Shown here: positions 1 through 14,500 of the stretch, one piece after another
Layout of the letters: the number at the start of each line of letters is the position of its first letter
Position numbering within the stretch: the first letter of the stretch is position 1
Source of the DNA: Pachyseris speciosa
Lineage: Eukaryota; Cnidaria; Anthozoa; Scleractinia; Pachyseridae
Assembly (NCBI GenBank): GCA_016490735.1
Contig: JAEMWC010001397.1
Span: 81,001-145,000 of the forward strand
Length of the DNA stretch: 64,000 nucleotides
Direction of reading: 5' to 3'
Position numbers and translations under genes: made by a program
Notes under the pieces: model-generated
What the model was told of the DNA's origin: nothing
Databases searched by the model: none
Seen by the model: the letters and a program-made list of their open reading frames with translations, nothing else

Positions 1-260
1 TTGAAACCGTTTGCCATCCCACCGTTCAACATCATTCAACAACCTTTCAACAAAATCTGATTTCTGATAGAATTAATTTGGCACGCCACGATTAGCGTTT
101 TTCGGGTTTTTGGCTAACTGCGTGCCAAGAAATTGTACAGCCAATATTTTGTAATAAACGTCTTGTCTTGTCTTGACTAATCGCAATTTTTTTTTGCCAT
201 GACAAGAAGGAATACTGGTATTCAAAGACGAATTTTTCTTCATTATTTTTCATGTTACCT
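1..260. other. 5' flank, no gene seen
   Basis: I see no gene, repeat array or RNA here. The stretch is moderately AT-rich and lies upstream of a foldback element and of the first exon of the receptor gene, so it may hold distal promoter sequence. No specific site can be supported. Confidence 0.4.
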
Positions 261-445
261 ATACACCTTATTCCAAAATGGCGGCCAATTTATTATTCTT
301 TTGTTTTCATGTTAATTAGCCCTCTTTGCCTCATTTTCACTTCAAAATCTTTTTGTATTTTGTACATGTTGACGAGGAAAAGAGGGCTAATTAACATGCA
401 AACAAAAGAATAATAAATTGGCCGCCATTTTGGAATAAGGTGTAT
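261..445. repeat. Foldback MITE upstream of the receptor gene
   Basis: The left arm begins ATACACCTTATTCC at 261 and runs to about 334. Its reverse complement ends GGAATAAGGTGTAT at about 445, with arms of roughly 70 bp and few mismatches. Both arms carry AAAATGGCGGCCAATT or its complement. There is no coding capacity; the 78-codon minus-strand frame crossing it is chance. It lies about 155 bp before the start codon of the receptor gene, so its hairpin would sit in the proximal promoter or 5' UTR. Confidence 0.75.
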
Positions 446-601
446 TCTGTATTTTGTATTACCGTATGATTCCTCCCCCCCCGACTCACGCCCCACGCCA
501 CCCTGCTTAGTAGTAACGAAGTCACTCATGCGTGACTCAAGGGGACATTTGGTTGATTACTACACAAGCCACTTCCGGCTTGTTGTGAAGAAACATTGAA
601 A

Positions 602-2270
602 ATGGCGCCCACAATTGTGGAAAGTTCACCCGAGTTAACTCACTTCTTTGCAGACATATCTTCCAAGTTTTCTCCAGCAGAATCAGAGAATGTTGTGAGG
701 TCGTTAAAGAGGATTTATGGAAAACAATTTGACTCGCTAGAAAACCAAGATCTTCTGTCAGGTTTGGGACTTTTATACAAACTGGGATATGTTTCGAACA
801 CGAAACTTACCCTTATCAGAGAGTTTGTCGCTCCAAAGTCAAACAAAGAAGAAGACATCTGTGAAACGATTGAAAACTTCAGGATGTTTCATCCACCTCA
901 AGCTGATCCGGAGAAAGAGCTGCAGGGAAGGAGCGACGATTTCATGAAGATTACAGAGAAGCTCAAAACGGGGCAACCAGCAGTTGTCAACTTGCACGGC
1001 TCGGCTGGAGTAGGAAAAACAACGCTTGCAAACGTGATATCCTTAGAATGGGGAGGCAAGTCATATCTGTTTGATTTGAGAGAAGCTAAAGATATGAGGG
1101 CAATTTATTTAAACATGATGACGAACCTTGGACTAACCGTGCCTGTTGACTACCTGAGCTTGAGTTATGTTGTTGACAGAATTTTTGAGCACTGCACTGC
1201 GAAAGAAGGCGGTGGTCAGCCTGTGCTTTTCCTTCTTGACAATGTTGAGCAGTTCACTCTAGGACAGGGGAAGGAAGGAAAGAACTTGAGGACAGCTTTT
1301 ATGCAGTTCTTGGTTAAGCTTTCAGAATATGATGACAGTGGAAAGAAGAGGCCATTAAGAGTACTTCTAACATCGAGGGCTCAGTTGAATGAAGCAGAAA
1401 AGGTGATTGATTATGAACTGCAGCCCCTTAAAGATTCTGACTCAGAAAAAATCGTACTTCCTGAGGAGATGCCAGATATTAATTCAGAACAGAGGGAGAA
1501 GCTAGTTGCTTTCTGCCATGGAAAACCACTATTTCTCAAAGGAACTGGGTCTATTTTACGACAGAAAAGAAAAGCTCCAGATGATCTGATTGATGACCTT
1601 GAAAAATTGATCCACATGGTTACCAAAGACAAAGCTGACTTTCCTCTGAATCCAGAACTAGAAGAGGGTAGTAGAGAGGAACTGTTTGATTTAGAACAAG
1701 GAGTTGAGGAATCTGTGATGAAAGAAATGTTCAATACACTCCCATCTGACAGTCTGAAAGAGTCAGCAGTGTCTATTTCTTTGTTTTTTGGACCCTTTAC
1801 TGCCTCTACAGCAGCAAAGGTTCTTGATATCAGCCCAGCAGAGGCTGTAGCACAGCTTGAGGGTTTGGAGACTAGTGCAATTGTTTTTGTAGTCAATCGA
1901 AGGGCAAAGGAGTTGATGTATGACATTCATCCACTCTTGAGAAAGTATGCTGACAGCATTAAGAGTGATGGAAAGTTTGCTGAATCTTACTCCAAAGCAA
2001 GAGCACGGTTTTACGAACATTTTATGTCTGAGATGAAAAGAATTGCAGAGTTTGTAGAGTCTGATTACACTGAAGCCGTCAATCGCTTTGCAAATGATCA
2101 GCCAAACTATGAGTTTGCAATTTCATTGCTGTCAGAGTTTGTCAGTGTACCTGGTAAATTCCATGAGAATGCTTCGATTGCATCCCTTGTGCATGCTGTG
2201 TTGTCCAATGAGAAACGAAGAGAGCTGTTTCATTCCTGGGCTGAGATGTGCCAGGATGATGCAAAGTCAG
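602..2270 (+). CDS. Exon 1: DED-like death-fold plus NB-ARC ATPase
   Basis: Residues 1-556. The first 80 or so residues look like a six-helix death-fold of DED type, with a helical pattern around NQDLLSGLGLLYKLG; this assignment is moderate. The NB-ARC follows with P-loop 133-141, an aspartate-ending Walker B at 213 and the RNBS-B-like LLTSR at 255-259. A winged-helix-like region with FGPFTAST and YDIHPLLRKYA follows, as in APAF1/NLR families. The donor after 2270 reads CAG/GTATCA, phase 1. Reading through it gives a 13-residue junk tail ending at 2308. Confidence 0.85.
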
Positions 2271-5200
2271 GTATCAAATCCTTTCTCCGTATATGTACAT
2301 GTACATGAATGTGTCACTATGAATAGCTCAAAAAATGAAAATTCCATGAAAACTTGGTGAAAACTATGAACTCGCTTTTAATGGCCATAAAAACAGGTTC
2401 AAATTTTCATGGTTCCCTCCAAGGCCATAATTTTTACATAAAAATCTATGAAAGCCCCCAAAATGGCTTTCATGGGTCATGAAATTTTCACTTTGATATT
2501 AATTATTTCAACTTGACACATTTCATGACCCACAGTATGAAAAGGTATAGTGTACCATATTGTCTTCATTAAATGCTGGACCCCAATTAAATGCCAGCCT
2601 TTTATAAAACCTGGGGAAAAACGCTAATTTTTAAATAATTGCTGGGGGCATAAGATCAAGGTCCCGACATTTCTATTTTCTTAATTTTTCTTAATTACAA
2701 GGCACTGCTACAATATACATACTAGTATAGTATGCTACTTTGGTAATCTTGATGTTAATCTTCACTGCCATAAGACTTGCACTTATAACTGGCATCCCAG
2801 ATTTTTCTTCTCAAACACGATGGACCAGGGATGGCATAGTGGTGAGAGGACTCGCCTCCCACCAATGTGGCCCTGGTTCAATTCCTGGACGTAGTGTCAT
2901 ATGTGGGTTGAGTTTGTTGTTGGTTCTTTACTCTGCTCTGAGAGGTTTTACTACTCTGTTTTTCCCCTCTCCAAAAAAAACCAACATACAGAGTGATCGA
3001 CCTCTCACACAAAAACGTACACTAACAGCTATCCATTCCAATGGCATTTTGCTGTGCACTAATGTCAAAACAGAATTTCAAGGCCCACAAGTTTATCAGT
3101 CATAGATTGTTAGGTGTCACCCTCGTTAAACAAAAGTTGATTGATTGAATGGAAGCTCACCTGAACTGCATGCATTGTTTTGGTGCTTGGGTCAGCAAAG
3201 TACGGTGAACAAAGGAGGTTGTGGAAGAACACACAGAAGTGTCTGCATTGTACATTTGTAGAGTTGCTATTTGTTGATAATTGAACAGAATATTACACAG
3301 GATTTGTTCTGCCCAATCGGGAGCCAGCATTCACTGAGCTGCCCCTACACTGTATTTTGCTTGTTCTTGAAACTGACTATTTTTGAGCCATTATTTTTTA
3401 CCAGAGTTTTCCCTTCTTCCTACCTTGACAAACTGCTGTGAGTATCCAAGGATGGGTAATATAAATTATCAACCTGAAAAAATGACAGAAAATTTCATAA
3501 ACACCTGAGACTCCAATTAAATGCCAGCTTTGAATAAAGGCCAGGACCAGACTAGCAATTTTCAAATTAAGACCAGTGGTGTTTAATCGAAGAAATATGG
3601 TAAGACCCCAATTACTGCCTCAAGTATTTCATGGGTCATGAAGTCCCCATGAATGTGAGACATTCCAATGAGAAAGCCATGAAACTGAGTGACCTTCCCC
3701 TTTATGGCCTTCACTATTGCAACACTTGGTCGAACTGAGTAATGGATAATGCTAATAGAAATTCTTGTTCTGAGTAATCCAGAGTGTATTTGGTGCATAT
3801 GCAATCACAGAGTGGAAATTTACCCAATACTATAATTCAACTATTAAAAACATGTTTGAAAGGTACATGTAACTGCTGTACTAGACTCTGGGTATGGAGT
3901 ACATTTTGTAAATGTGGACTTTTTGACAAGATCAAGTGATGGATCACGTAAATGGCCTAAAAGAAAGTTCACTGATAAAGTTATTATTATTGTTGTTGTT
4001 ACATTATTTTTAGTTTCTTTAATGTTACTGTTGGTCACCATTTGCAACAGTCAGGTGAAAGCAAAACAATTATTGAACTTTGCCAATACCTCCTAGACTA
4101 TACCCTCACAAAATGAGACACTATCTTTTTACTATCTTATGGCTAGTTAATGCAACTATCTACAAGCTATCTCTTATCTAGTTTATTCCTATCTTCAAGC
4201 CCTGTTTAGCCACTATTAACTTAATTTACTACCTTAAGCCTATCTTATTACATGTGCAGGAGAGAATCGGCAGTGCAGCGAAAATGATATGTCAGCTACT
4301 GGACCCAATTATTGAGATTCTGGATAAGCACCCTGAACAGCCTTGTATATATTAATCATGTTTTAAAGCACATTTGTTTGAGTGAAACCTGCATGGCAAT
4401 CAATACCATACAAGAGAAATGTGTCTGTGTAGATGTTTCTTCAGGAACTTGGGTTTGCCATCTCCCTAATAGTGATGAAAGGGACTGAGCTTTTGTGGCT
4501 TGACTCATGAAGAAGAAGTTCTATGATATAATTTTGTAGTAGGAATACCCAATAACATGAGTTTTCAGATAGGCCATAAGTGACAACCTTAGGATCAGGA
4601 AAGTTAGTCATGCATTCACTGCATGAATAAATATTGGACCATGAGACTGTAGTTAATTGCAATAGCTGTGAAGTGTTTCATACTGGATTTTATGAGGAAT
4701 TTGCATTTTCTTCTTTTCAATCTGACACATAATGTAAATTCATTTCCAGCTACCTACTTGCTTTTTTGGCATCTGCATGTGCCAGGTTTTTGGTATATTA
4801 GAACTAAATATACACTAGCTCTAGCAGTTTTAAATAATTATATAGCTATTAAACAGTGTATGTAACTGAAATTACCAGTTATTATTACCGGTAATACGAG
4901 ATTGATGCTATAATTACAAATATTTCACTATCTTTGACAAAGTTATAACTATTGAATAGGTTATCAACGTGCTTATATATACAATGAAAAGTTTTAAGCA
5001 GCTAGCTCTTTCATTATTATCACTGTCTTTGACAAAGATGGCTTGTGGGTGGGTTATCAAAGTGGTAGGCATTGTTGGATAGTTTTGGATAGGCTATCGT
5101 TTCACTATCTATGACAAAGATAGCTTTTGCGAATTGCTAGGTGAATGTTGGATCGTTTTCAGATAGGCTATCTTTTTACTATCTGTGACAAAGATAGCTT

Positions 5201-5457
5201 TTGGGTAGGTTATAAAAGTGCTAGGTGTATGTTGGATAGTTTTTGGATAGGCTATCTTTTCACTATCTGTAATAAAGATAGCTTTTGGGTATAGGTTATC
5301 AAAGTGTTGGGCGAATGTTGGATAGTTTTCAGATAGACTATCTTTTTACTATCTACAGTAAAGATGGGTTTCAGATAGGATAGAGTTTTGGTGTGCAATA
5401 GTAAGATAGTGTTCAGATAGCCTAGTTTAAACTACACAGTAGACATATAAGAATAAA

Positions 5458-5498
<41 letters not shown>

Positions 5499-5530
5499 GG
5501 AGTGAAACACGAAAATTTGGTTTATCAACG

Positions 5531-5561
<31 letters not shown>

Positions 5562-8500
5562 GGTACAAGTTAGTGGATACCGGTAGATAGGCTATCTTTT
5601 GACTATCTCCATCAGAAGCTAGGTTTTAGATAGTCTATCTACTTGCTAACTGTCTGACAGATAGATATCAGTTAAGCTTTAAGCTAGGTAAAAGATAACT
5701 ATCCACTATCTACAAAACCCCTCAGATAGCAAAAAGTTAGTGATTTTCATCAGTCAACTAGGAATAAGATAGTGGCAACTAGCATCAAGTTAGTAATAAA
5801 CTAGTAATAAGATATGATCATTTTTGTGAGGGTAGGGAGGATTTCTGAGAATGGTACTCAGTGGCTCTTTAACATCTAGGTTTTGGGAATGTACATAGGA
5901 ATAGTCTCTGCAAGTTCTTCCAAGACATCAGTAGTGGCCCAAATAGTTTATCGGTTGCATTAACAACTACAATATATGGCCTTTGCCCGACCCATGCAAA
6001 AATCTAACATAATTTATACATTTATTTGCCTTTTTCAAATAATCTACCCACCCGGACGGTTTTGGGGTTCATATGTGTCAATAATATCATCAGTAATCCA
6101 GTATCTTAAGTACAGCATTAAATTAGCATCAGTGCCTGCATGAACTTAATTTAGGAAGGAATAATCGATTAAATACAAAATGCACTGTACATGCGTGGGA
6201 TCTACATGATCTACAAGATCTCACTCGGCTGTGGAGTTTGTGCATCTTACAGTCTACAGTGTAGCTAATAATCCCAGATCAATAATAAAGTAACCAAATA
6301 GCAGAAAAGCACTCTTGTTATCAGACAGATTACTGTCTAATTATTATCTTTATTATGGTTCCTTCAATAGGGCAATTACAAATGTAGCACGTACCACAAG
6401 AAGATTTAAAAAAAAAAAAAAAAAAACACTGGCCCAATTGGCTGCTCTTTCTTGAGGAAAAAAATGCGAATCTATGAATAATGAATATGTGAATGATAAT
6501 TGCAGCTATGAACACTACTTAAGCAGTAGTGAAAGTAATTTAAAGCCTGAAACAATTCAGGCTTGTACGAGATTCGAACCCACGACCTCTGCGATACCGG
6601 TGCAGTGCTCTACCAACTGAGCTAACAAGCCATCTGGGAGTTGGTCGTTTTATTGGTTCGTAATATCCCCGTGAGCGGTGAATATGTGAGAACGAATATA
6701 TGAAAATCCATTACTCCTGTCAATCTTTTTTAGTATAAATCTACTAGCGTTCTATCATGAATGCCGTTCTCTGATTGGCTACGCTACTCGCTACCTATTC
6801 TGTGATGGATAGTGAGTAGCGGTTGTCAACAAAATGGCGGCCGGTTCCTCGCGTTTTCTTAGTGCCTGCGAGTAAAATTTAGATAATTTACTTGTTTAGT
6901 TTTGAACGACTGGAAGATTTATACTAAAACAATTAGATTATTCGCTCTCAATTTCTATGCGTGATAGCTGATTCGGGCTGCGAGCTCATCAGCTATCATG
7001 CGATAGAAATCTCGAGCTCATAATCTAATTGTTAAATAGCTCAATGCAAGCTTGGACTCAACTGAAGATCAATATCAGCACTCAGCATTTCATTTTCACA
7101 ATTAAAAGCCATAGTTTTTATACTTCTGCAAGATGCAAATTTGTCACGATTCATCATAGACTCCATCAAATTGTTCCTGGTTGCTTTATACACAATGCCG
7201 TCTTCTGACATTAAGCAAGAAGACGGAACTATACATGCTTGTCTAAATACGTTTTTTTTTTGGGTAGAAAAGCTCTGCTGGTTACTTTCTTTACGTTGAT
7301 TCAGTGTTGCGATTGCGATTGTTAACAATTTGTGATCAGTTTATGACATATATGTAGCTACCATAGCAACAGTACAGCCTCTTAGAAACACCCTAAATTT
7401 TGGCTTTATGTGCCTATATAACTCAAAAACGAGTCCGGTGACCCCAATTTTTATTATTGAATTGCATTTTGCATAGGAAGATTCATCTTTCTGCAAAGTT
7501 TTAAAAAAATCTGTACATGGGGTTCAGAGCCACCTTAATTTTTCAATGATTTAAAGTGGCTCTGTGCCCCATGTACAGAATTTTTTAAAACTTTGCAAAA
7601 AGATCAATCTTTATGTGCTAATTGCAATTCAATAATCGGGGGTCATCGGACTCGTTTTTGAGTTATAGGCACATAAAGCCAAAATGTAAGGTGTTTCTAT
7701 TAAAGAGGCTGTACTGTTGCTATGGTAACCTTATATGTTATAACATTGATCACATTTTGTTGAGAAATAATTGGGAAATTTTTTGATATCATGTTCAAGA
7801 AAGCAAACAAAAAATTGTGGGAGTATCAATCCATCAAAGAGTTGGTATTTAAAAATAACGAAACCATTTTGAGCCACCTTAAAAGTGTTTCAGCGTGTCA
7901 AATTACTTTGGTTTTGTCTTCCTATAGGCTCTCTATTTCGAGCTCAGTTACGATGCTGGGAAGCTCGGCAGGTCTTAGACGCTAAAGGCCCTCGTCAAGC
8001 TTTTGAAGTGTTGCAACAAGCAGCTTTGTCACTCGAGAAAGTTGAAGATCAAACTACGGAATCTTTCAAGCTGGCTCGAGGACTTTACCGTTATTTTGAA
8101 GGAGAAATATATTATCAGATGAAAGATTACAGGAAAGCATTAGAGTGTCTCCAGTCATCTTTAGACCTCACAGAGAAGCTGCTTAAAGTTGACACCAACC
8201 TTGTCAAGTGCTACAACGCCATGGGAAACTGCTATTATGGCCTTTACAAACCCGAGAAAGCTCTTGAGTTCTACACAAAAGCACTGAAGATGCGAGAGGA
8301 ATTGTCGGGCTCTGAGTATCACTTCGACGTGCCAGTGTACAAAAATCAAATTGGCACGGTGTATGAGGATCAAGGAGAGTATGGGAAGGCCGTTGAATGC
8401 TACAAAGATGCCATCAGACTTTTAGAAGAACTAAACATTTCAGGATGCGAGGATGAAGCATTGTTCAGCAGGAATCTTGCAAATGCTTTACTTTATCAGA

Positions 8501-11500
8501 ACAAATTTCAAGAGGCAAAAAGACCTGCGCATAAGGCATATAATATCAGGAGCAAATTGCTGGGGAGGCACCCAGATACCGTGCGAAGCATTTTCCAACT
8601 GGGACTAATTCGGGCACACTTGAGAGAGTCTGAGAAAGCATTAGATTTTTTCCGAGAAGCTTGGGAAATGGAGAAATCCCTTGACCCAGGAAATCACAGC
8701 GCAGTGTGGAAGTTGATCATTAAAGGTGTCAATGATATGTTGAATTCCTTGCTACAGAAGGGGAAAAAAAAAGAAACAATTAGGAATGAACTCGAAAATT
8801 TTAAGCGTGATGTGTTGGAGTTTTGCAAGCGTTTCTGGAAAGAGGAGAAGGAAGTCTCGCAGTTTGGCTTCACCGACTACAATAAAGGTATCATTGACAC
8901 AATAATGGAATTACTTGGTGACGATGAGGAAAACAGAGGTGCAAGAGATGAGTATGAAAAAGAGGCTCTGTGGTTTTATGGTGGATTTCAAAGTGCTACT
9001 GAGGACAATTTTTATAAGGATTTTGATGAAGAAACGGACATCGAAGAACTTAATAAAATGGTTGATGGGAAATTGGAATTCTTACAGAAGATAGTTGAGC
9101 TTTGTATTCGACTTAAACAGCATGAAAAGCGAGCAGAACATGAACGAAAGAAGCTAGCCCTCTACAGAAAAGCTCTTCTGAAGGCAGAGACAAAAGAGAT
9201 CATAGTGGGCAGAAGAAGAACTATAAAAGGTATTCTTCTACTTTACCAGGAACTTAAGAAGGAGAACCTTGGCAGACAGTATGGGAAAGAAGCCTTAAGA
9301 TTTTATGAGGACCTGTGGACTGCACAGTACGCTGAGATGAACATGCCCGCGATGGAGAAGTTTCTCCATGAATTGAAAGACTTGGCTTCATCAGTTGGAG
9401 ATCACTACTGGATGAAACTATACCAGGATGCCTTGCAGGTTAGTTACTTTACGCTAAAACAGTGAAATTTTATCTGCCGGCATTACTGTGCATGGTTTTT
9501 CATTTCCCATTTTTAAACCAAATAATCAGAAATAAAGTGGTAACCACTACGGTGGACTATTTACTGGTTTGGAGAAGTGCTTTATTTAGTATAGATCAGT
9601 AGATGCACGGTTTGCAGTCGTGAGAATGAATGTATGAAAATCATATAATATTTATTATTTAAACAGCGGATTAAAGAATGAATATGTGAAGAATTTATGA
9701 GTAGTGAAAATAAAGCCTGAAAAAAATTCAGGCTTGTACGGGATTTGAACCCACGACCTCTACTACGATACCGTGCAGCGCTCTTCCAACTGTGCTAAGA
9801 AACCAACCGGGTCATTTTGTTGGTTGGTTTCTGTGAGTGATGAATATGTGGTAATGAGTATTTGAAAATCATATATTTGAACGTCAGTTTGCAGTCAGTA
9901 AAACAGACAAACTCGAAAGAAGAAAATATGAGGTGTCTGAACAGGAGTGGACCCTATGTCAGACTTATGTTCTTTTCAGTAGTGTTGAAGATGCTCTAAA
10001 ACTGAGTTATAACGAGACCAAGAAGGTTATTTAACCAAGTAGATCAAAGTGACAAACAACCTACAGTAACTGCTACCCATCGACTTTCAAATCCTAGCAG
10101 TTTGTAGGATACTTGTCACGTGGACTTGGTTTAATGCCTTAGCTCTCTTGCGTCTCCTATTGTTCACTAAAAGAGCATCTGATTCTGGTAATTGTAAGGC
10201 CCTAGGTTCATTTTTTGGAGTAATCCTCTGTCACTGATATCTTTCATTTTGTTATTATGTTTTGACAGGATATGATAAACACTGGGAAAAAGCCAGGACC
10301 GACGTTAAAACCAAAAGGTAGATACTTAGATACATCTTCCCAATTTACCTTTAAAATACTCTTCTCCCTCTCGGTCTAGCTCTTGTTCTCTCCCTCCTCG
10401 ATCAAACCATATAAGAGAAGCAAACAGCTTGGTTTAATTTTGATTCTTTTATACCAGTTACCATTCAGTGACATTATATAATTTTATTATTGCATTACTA
10501 AATCAGTAAACTTGTCGTTGTAGTTGTTACTTCAAAGTTGTTTTAATTATAATTACTTAATACCAGTTACCTTGCAGTAGCATTATGTATTATTGCATCA
10601 CTAAATCAGTAAACTTGTCGTTGTTGTTGTTACTTCAAAGTTGGTTTAATTATAATTGCTTTAAAATGACTTGCGTTGTATCATCAAACGTTTCGTTTTT
10701 ATGGTTATAGTTTTGGCTCCTAATGTTACTGTGTATAGTAGATCATGGGCAACCCTACAACACGGAATCCGGAAACCGGAATCCGGAATCCAGAATCCGG
10801 AATCCGGAATCCAGAATCCAGAATCCGGAATCCGGAATCCTAAATTCAGAAACTATAATCGGAAAAAGGAAAAACTTGATTTCCTAAAAGGCAAAATTGC
10901 CTTACATTACTGAAATCTTTTGAACAGTTTTGGTTGTAGACTTATTGTAGCTATAGTCACTAATTCATCTGTACTGAGTTGTAAACGTCATCTGAGCGAC
11001 TAAAAAGTTTTAACTTTTTTGGGCACAGAGTCTTTCCTTTTCAAAATCACCGTGGGAACAATGATTGCTCATTAGTGGGTAATAATAACTCACATACAAA
11101 ATTCGTGTGTAACACGCCGACGGATCGAAACTGGATCACACACACATACGAGGCAATTTTATTTTATGGTAATGTTTACACTAGAGAAAAAGTCAACTTA
11201 GGAATATTTCAAGTCAAGTAATTTTTTGATATTTCAAGTAAATTTTTCGGATTTAACGCTTCACACACAAGTAACGTTTTTCCTTCAACATATAACTTAA
11301 GTTATATGATTATATATTGACTTACAGGCTTCGCCCGCCTCAAAGTTCAAGAAACCACAAGTTTCAAGTCACTTGAAACTTTCTTGAATCATTTCAATTT
11401 TCCGACTAGAATGAGTTCCAAAGTAAAGTGACTTAAGATTTTACTTAAGCCTTCACACACATATTTTGGAAAAGTAAAACTTTAGCAGCTCCTTATAAGT

Positions 11501-14500
11501 CTTACTTAACAGCCTAGTGTAAAGACTACCATACAAATTTCTAACGCCTGAAATATTCTAGACATAAATAACTGAAATCGAAATACGTTCTCTGGTTAAA
11601 AATATTAAAACGCATAAGCTTTCGGTTATCAGTCTATAGCCTTTAACGAATGAAAAATGTAGCGCGCGAACGGAAATACATACAAAAAAGGTGCAAAAAT
11701 TTTTTGAGAATAAAAACACAAAAAGAAGTGTAAAAAAAGCTAGAAGATAAAAATGTAAATGAGGTCTAATTACAATAAAATGGAATATTGCCTAGGCAAT
11801 GGTTTTGAGTTATTATCCGCGTCGATGGTTTCCGTTTGCGCGAAACATTTTTCATTCGTTAAAGGCTATAGACTGATGGCCAAAAGTTTGTTTTTAATCT
11901 TTTTAACCAGAGGACGTTTTTCATTTCAATATGACTTGTCCTGATTACAGCTCTATTTTTAACTGAAATCAAGTTTTCTTTCGCTCGGTTATAGTTTCCG
12001 GATTCCGGATTCCGGATTCCGGATTCTGGATTCCAGATTCCGGTTTCCGGATTCCGTGTTTTAGGGTTGCCCATAGATCATTGCCTTTTTGACCGTAATA
12101 GACATTTCGTGAAATTTCTTGATTGTTCTCGTGTCAGAATCTCAAGCGCCCTCATCTAAAGAACGCTGCTATTTGACACATGAAAGTGACAGTGACAAGG
12201 ACAAAGTGATTGCAGTTGGATCCAAACAGGAGACTGAAAAGGAGATTGAAATGGATGTTGAACATGAGGTTGAGAAAGGTTCCAAAGAAGAGCGTGAGGT
12301 TAAAGAAGTTTTCGAGGAAGAAATCCAGACAACATCTGAGGTTAAACATGGAGTCGGCGGGGTTTTCAGTGGCATGGACAACAGTAGCACTATTATCGAT
12401 AGGTAAGTACCTTAGCTTCGCTTAGAAATTGGCATGAATAACACGCAAATTCAAGTGATCCTCCTTAGTCTGTTTGAGTCTTCTCTGCAAAAAATGTGTT
12501 CAGAAATTGTGTGTGTAAAACTGATTTATTATCTTATGTGATTCCGTTAAAAAGGAATACTTGTTCCGTATTACTTTATGGCCTCAAAGATACAATATTG
12601 GATTACGGGACTACTCTTAGGTCCCTAAGTTTTGAAACTGCTATTGGTTTAGTTCTCCTAAGTAGAATTTAATCGATTGATGAGAACTGATCTCACCATA
12701 TTAACCACGGCCACTGTTCTAATATTGCTGAACAACGAACAACATAACTTTGACCTCCAGGAGTGTTACACGTGAAAGGCAGTAATTCTCATTCACCCGG
12801 CTAATGAGAGAAGTCAAAATGTAAAGTTTGGAACAAAAATAACCTATTGGTAAGCTTTAAACCTGATCTCAAAACATTTTCTGATAGTGGCTTAGTGTAA
12901 CCTTACTTTAGACAATTAAAAGTGCGCCCTAGAAGTAATTCTTCCTCACTTATCAATAGTCACGTCGGTCTTTTACCTCTTCTAGTTACTTTGTTAAACA
13001 AACAAAAAAGACCTTACATCACCACTGTTATGAATTCATCGTTTGAACAGGCACAAGGTATAAAGCACTTCAGGTGCCATATCAAAATATAGTTCAGCTG
13101 CCTTGGTTAAAGAAAACTGAGTTTGTTTAGTTGTTGATTAGTTTCACTATATGACGTTGTAGGAGAAAAGTAACAGAAAAGGGAGTCACTCTGCACCTCG
13201 AGGAAGCTTCTGCGCGTATCACATTTCACCCTGGAGCTGTAACACAACCAACGCTGATCACTTGCTCATTATTGAGTCCCAGGGCCCTCTCTCCTCCTCT
13301 ACACGGTAACGAGGCATTGGTTAGCAATGTGATTGAACTGTCTCTTGACAATCCACCCGCAGACCTGGAGTCCATTGGAGATGCTAAAGAGGGAATTACA
13401 GTGGCCCTATTACACAGCGCATGTGAACTCAAGGGATACGAACTGGTCATTAAACAGTTGGTTGATCCTGATACTGAAGAATGGAAAGATTTGAAGACCC
13501 AGAGCATTTGGCGTTCTTCAGGTAAACCCATATATTACGTACCTGCATTACCTATTGCACTTTAAATTTGTTAACTTTGTACTGATTGCAATGTTTAAGC
13601 ATGCAGCATATTCGGTTGCAACGAAATCTTTTTTGTCAACCATTATCTAGCATGCAAATTGCATTCCGCACGATACCAATATTATTGGACACTATTTCAA
13701 GACGGTTTCATTTGCTTCATCATTGGTGATAAAATGTGAATTTTATATCTCATAACATTTAAGTTGATATCTGTTTTAATTGAAATTAGGATCTCCTAAT
13801 TGGCTCATTAATTTTGCTGAAGCTTCATGCCCAGTAGCACGTTACTCCTGCTTTGCTGTCATCTGGCGTCTTAAGTCCTTCCAGTTCTCTAGACACACCA
13901 CAGTGGCCCCTGAATTTACCTGCATACTGCCAGACTATCCAGACATCAGTGTCACTATTCCAAGTCGCTCTGTCCCAGCCACTGAAGACTTCTACTTGAC
14001 AATAAAGGTAAAAACAGACCTTATGTTGGAAACTAAAGTGTGCTGTATGTTAGAGGCTAGAAATGATAATTATTATAAAATCACTAGTAAACGAAATAAA
14101 CGAGAAACTATCAAATTCAGTGGACTGAAATGTAAACACTTCCATCATTAGGGAGCTTAAGCAACGAGGACGGCAACGGCAACGAGAACGCCATAAAACA
14201 ATATGTTTAATTAGCAAAAACAATCGCCTGCACTTGCGTTTTACATTTTGGTACATTTCTTTGCCGTCCTCAGCAAAACGACAACATAAAATGACCACGT
14301 TTTATGTTTTCTCGAGAACGTAAGCGCATGACGTCAATTTTTTACTAGTCTTTTCCCTGATTTTGATACTGCTCGTAGTAATTTAGCCCCTGGCGAATTC
14401 ACCAGCATTTTTGAAGTTAGACAAATTGGAAAGATCGCGAAAGAATTACAACAGCGAGAAGTTAGATTTTGAAATGACGTTTTCGTTGCTGTTGCCGTCG

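Larger units (their letters stand above)
2271..7927 (+). other. Intron 1, repeat-rich
   Basis: This 5.66-kb phase-1 intron starts GTATCA and ends TCCTATAG. Besides the elements listed separately, 3141-4100 and 5835-6540 hold no gene that I can support. Short frames there lack homology and codon bias. Confidence 0.8.

Noticed and set aside
1411..2020. Minus-strand ORFs under exon 1
   Set aside because: They are shadows of the NB-ARC coding frame without domain content.
6545..6632. Functional tRNA-Thr gene (minus strand)
   Set aside because: The cloverleaf is good, but position 33 is C, a decayed copy with the same flank is at 9737, and both lie in repeat context. SINE head preferred.
10762..10845. 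CRISPR-like or coding repeat (GGAATCC units)
   Set aside because: There are no spacers, units are 7-8 bp with drift, and the array is mirrored at 11998-12057 in a foldback element. The ORF across it is a repeat translation.
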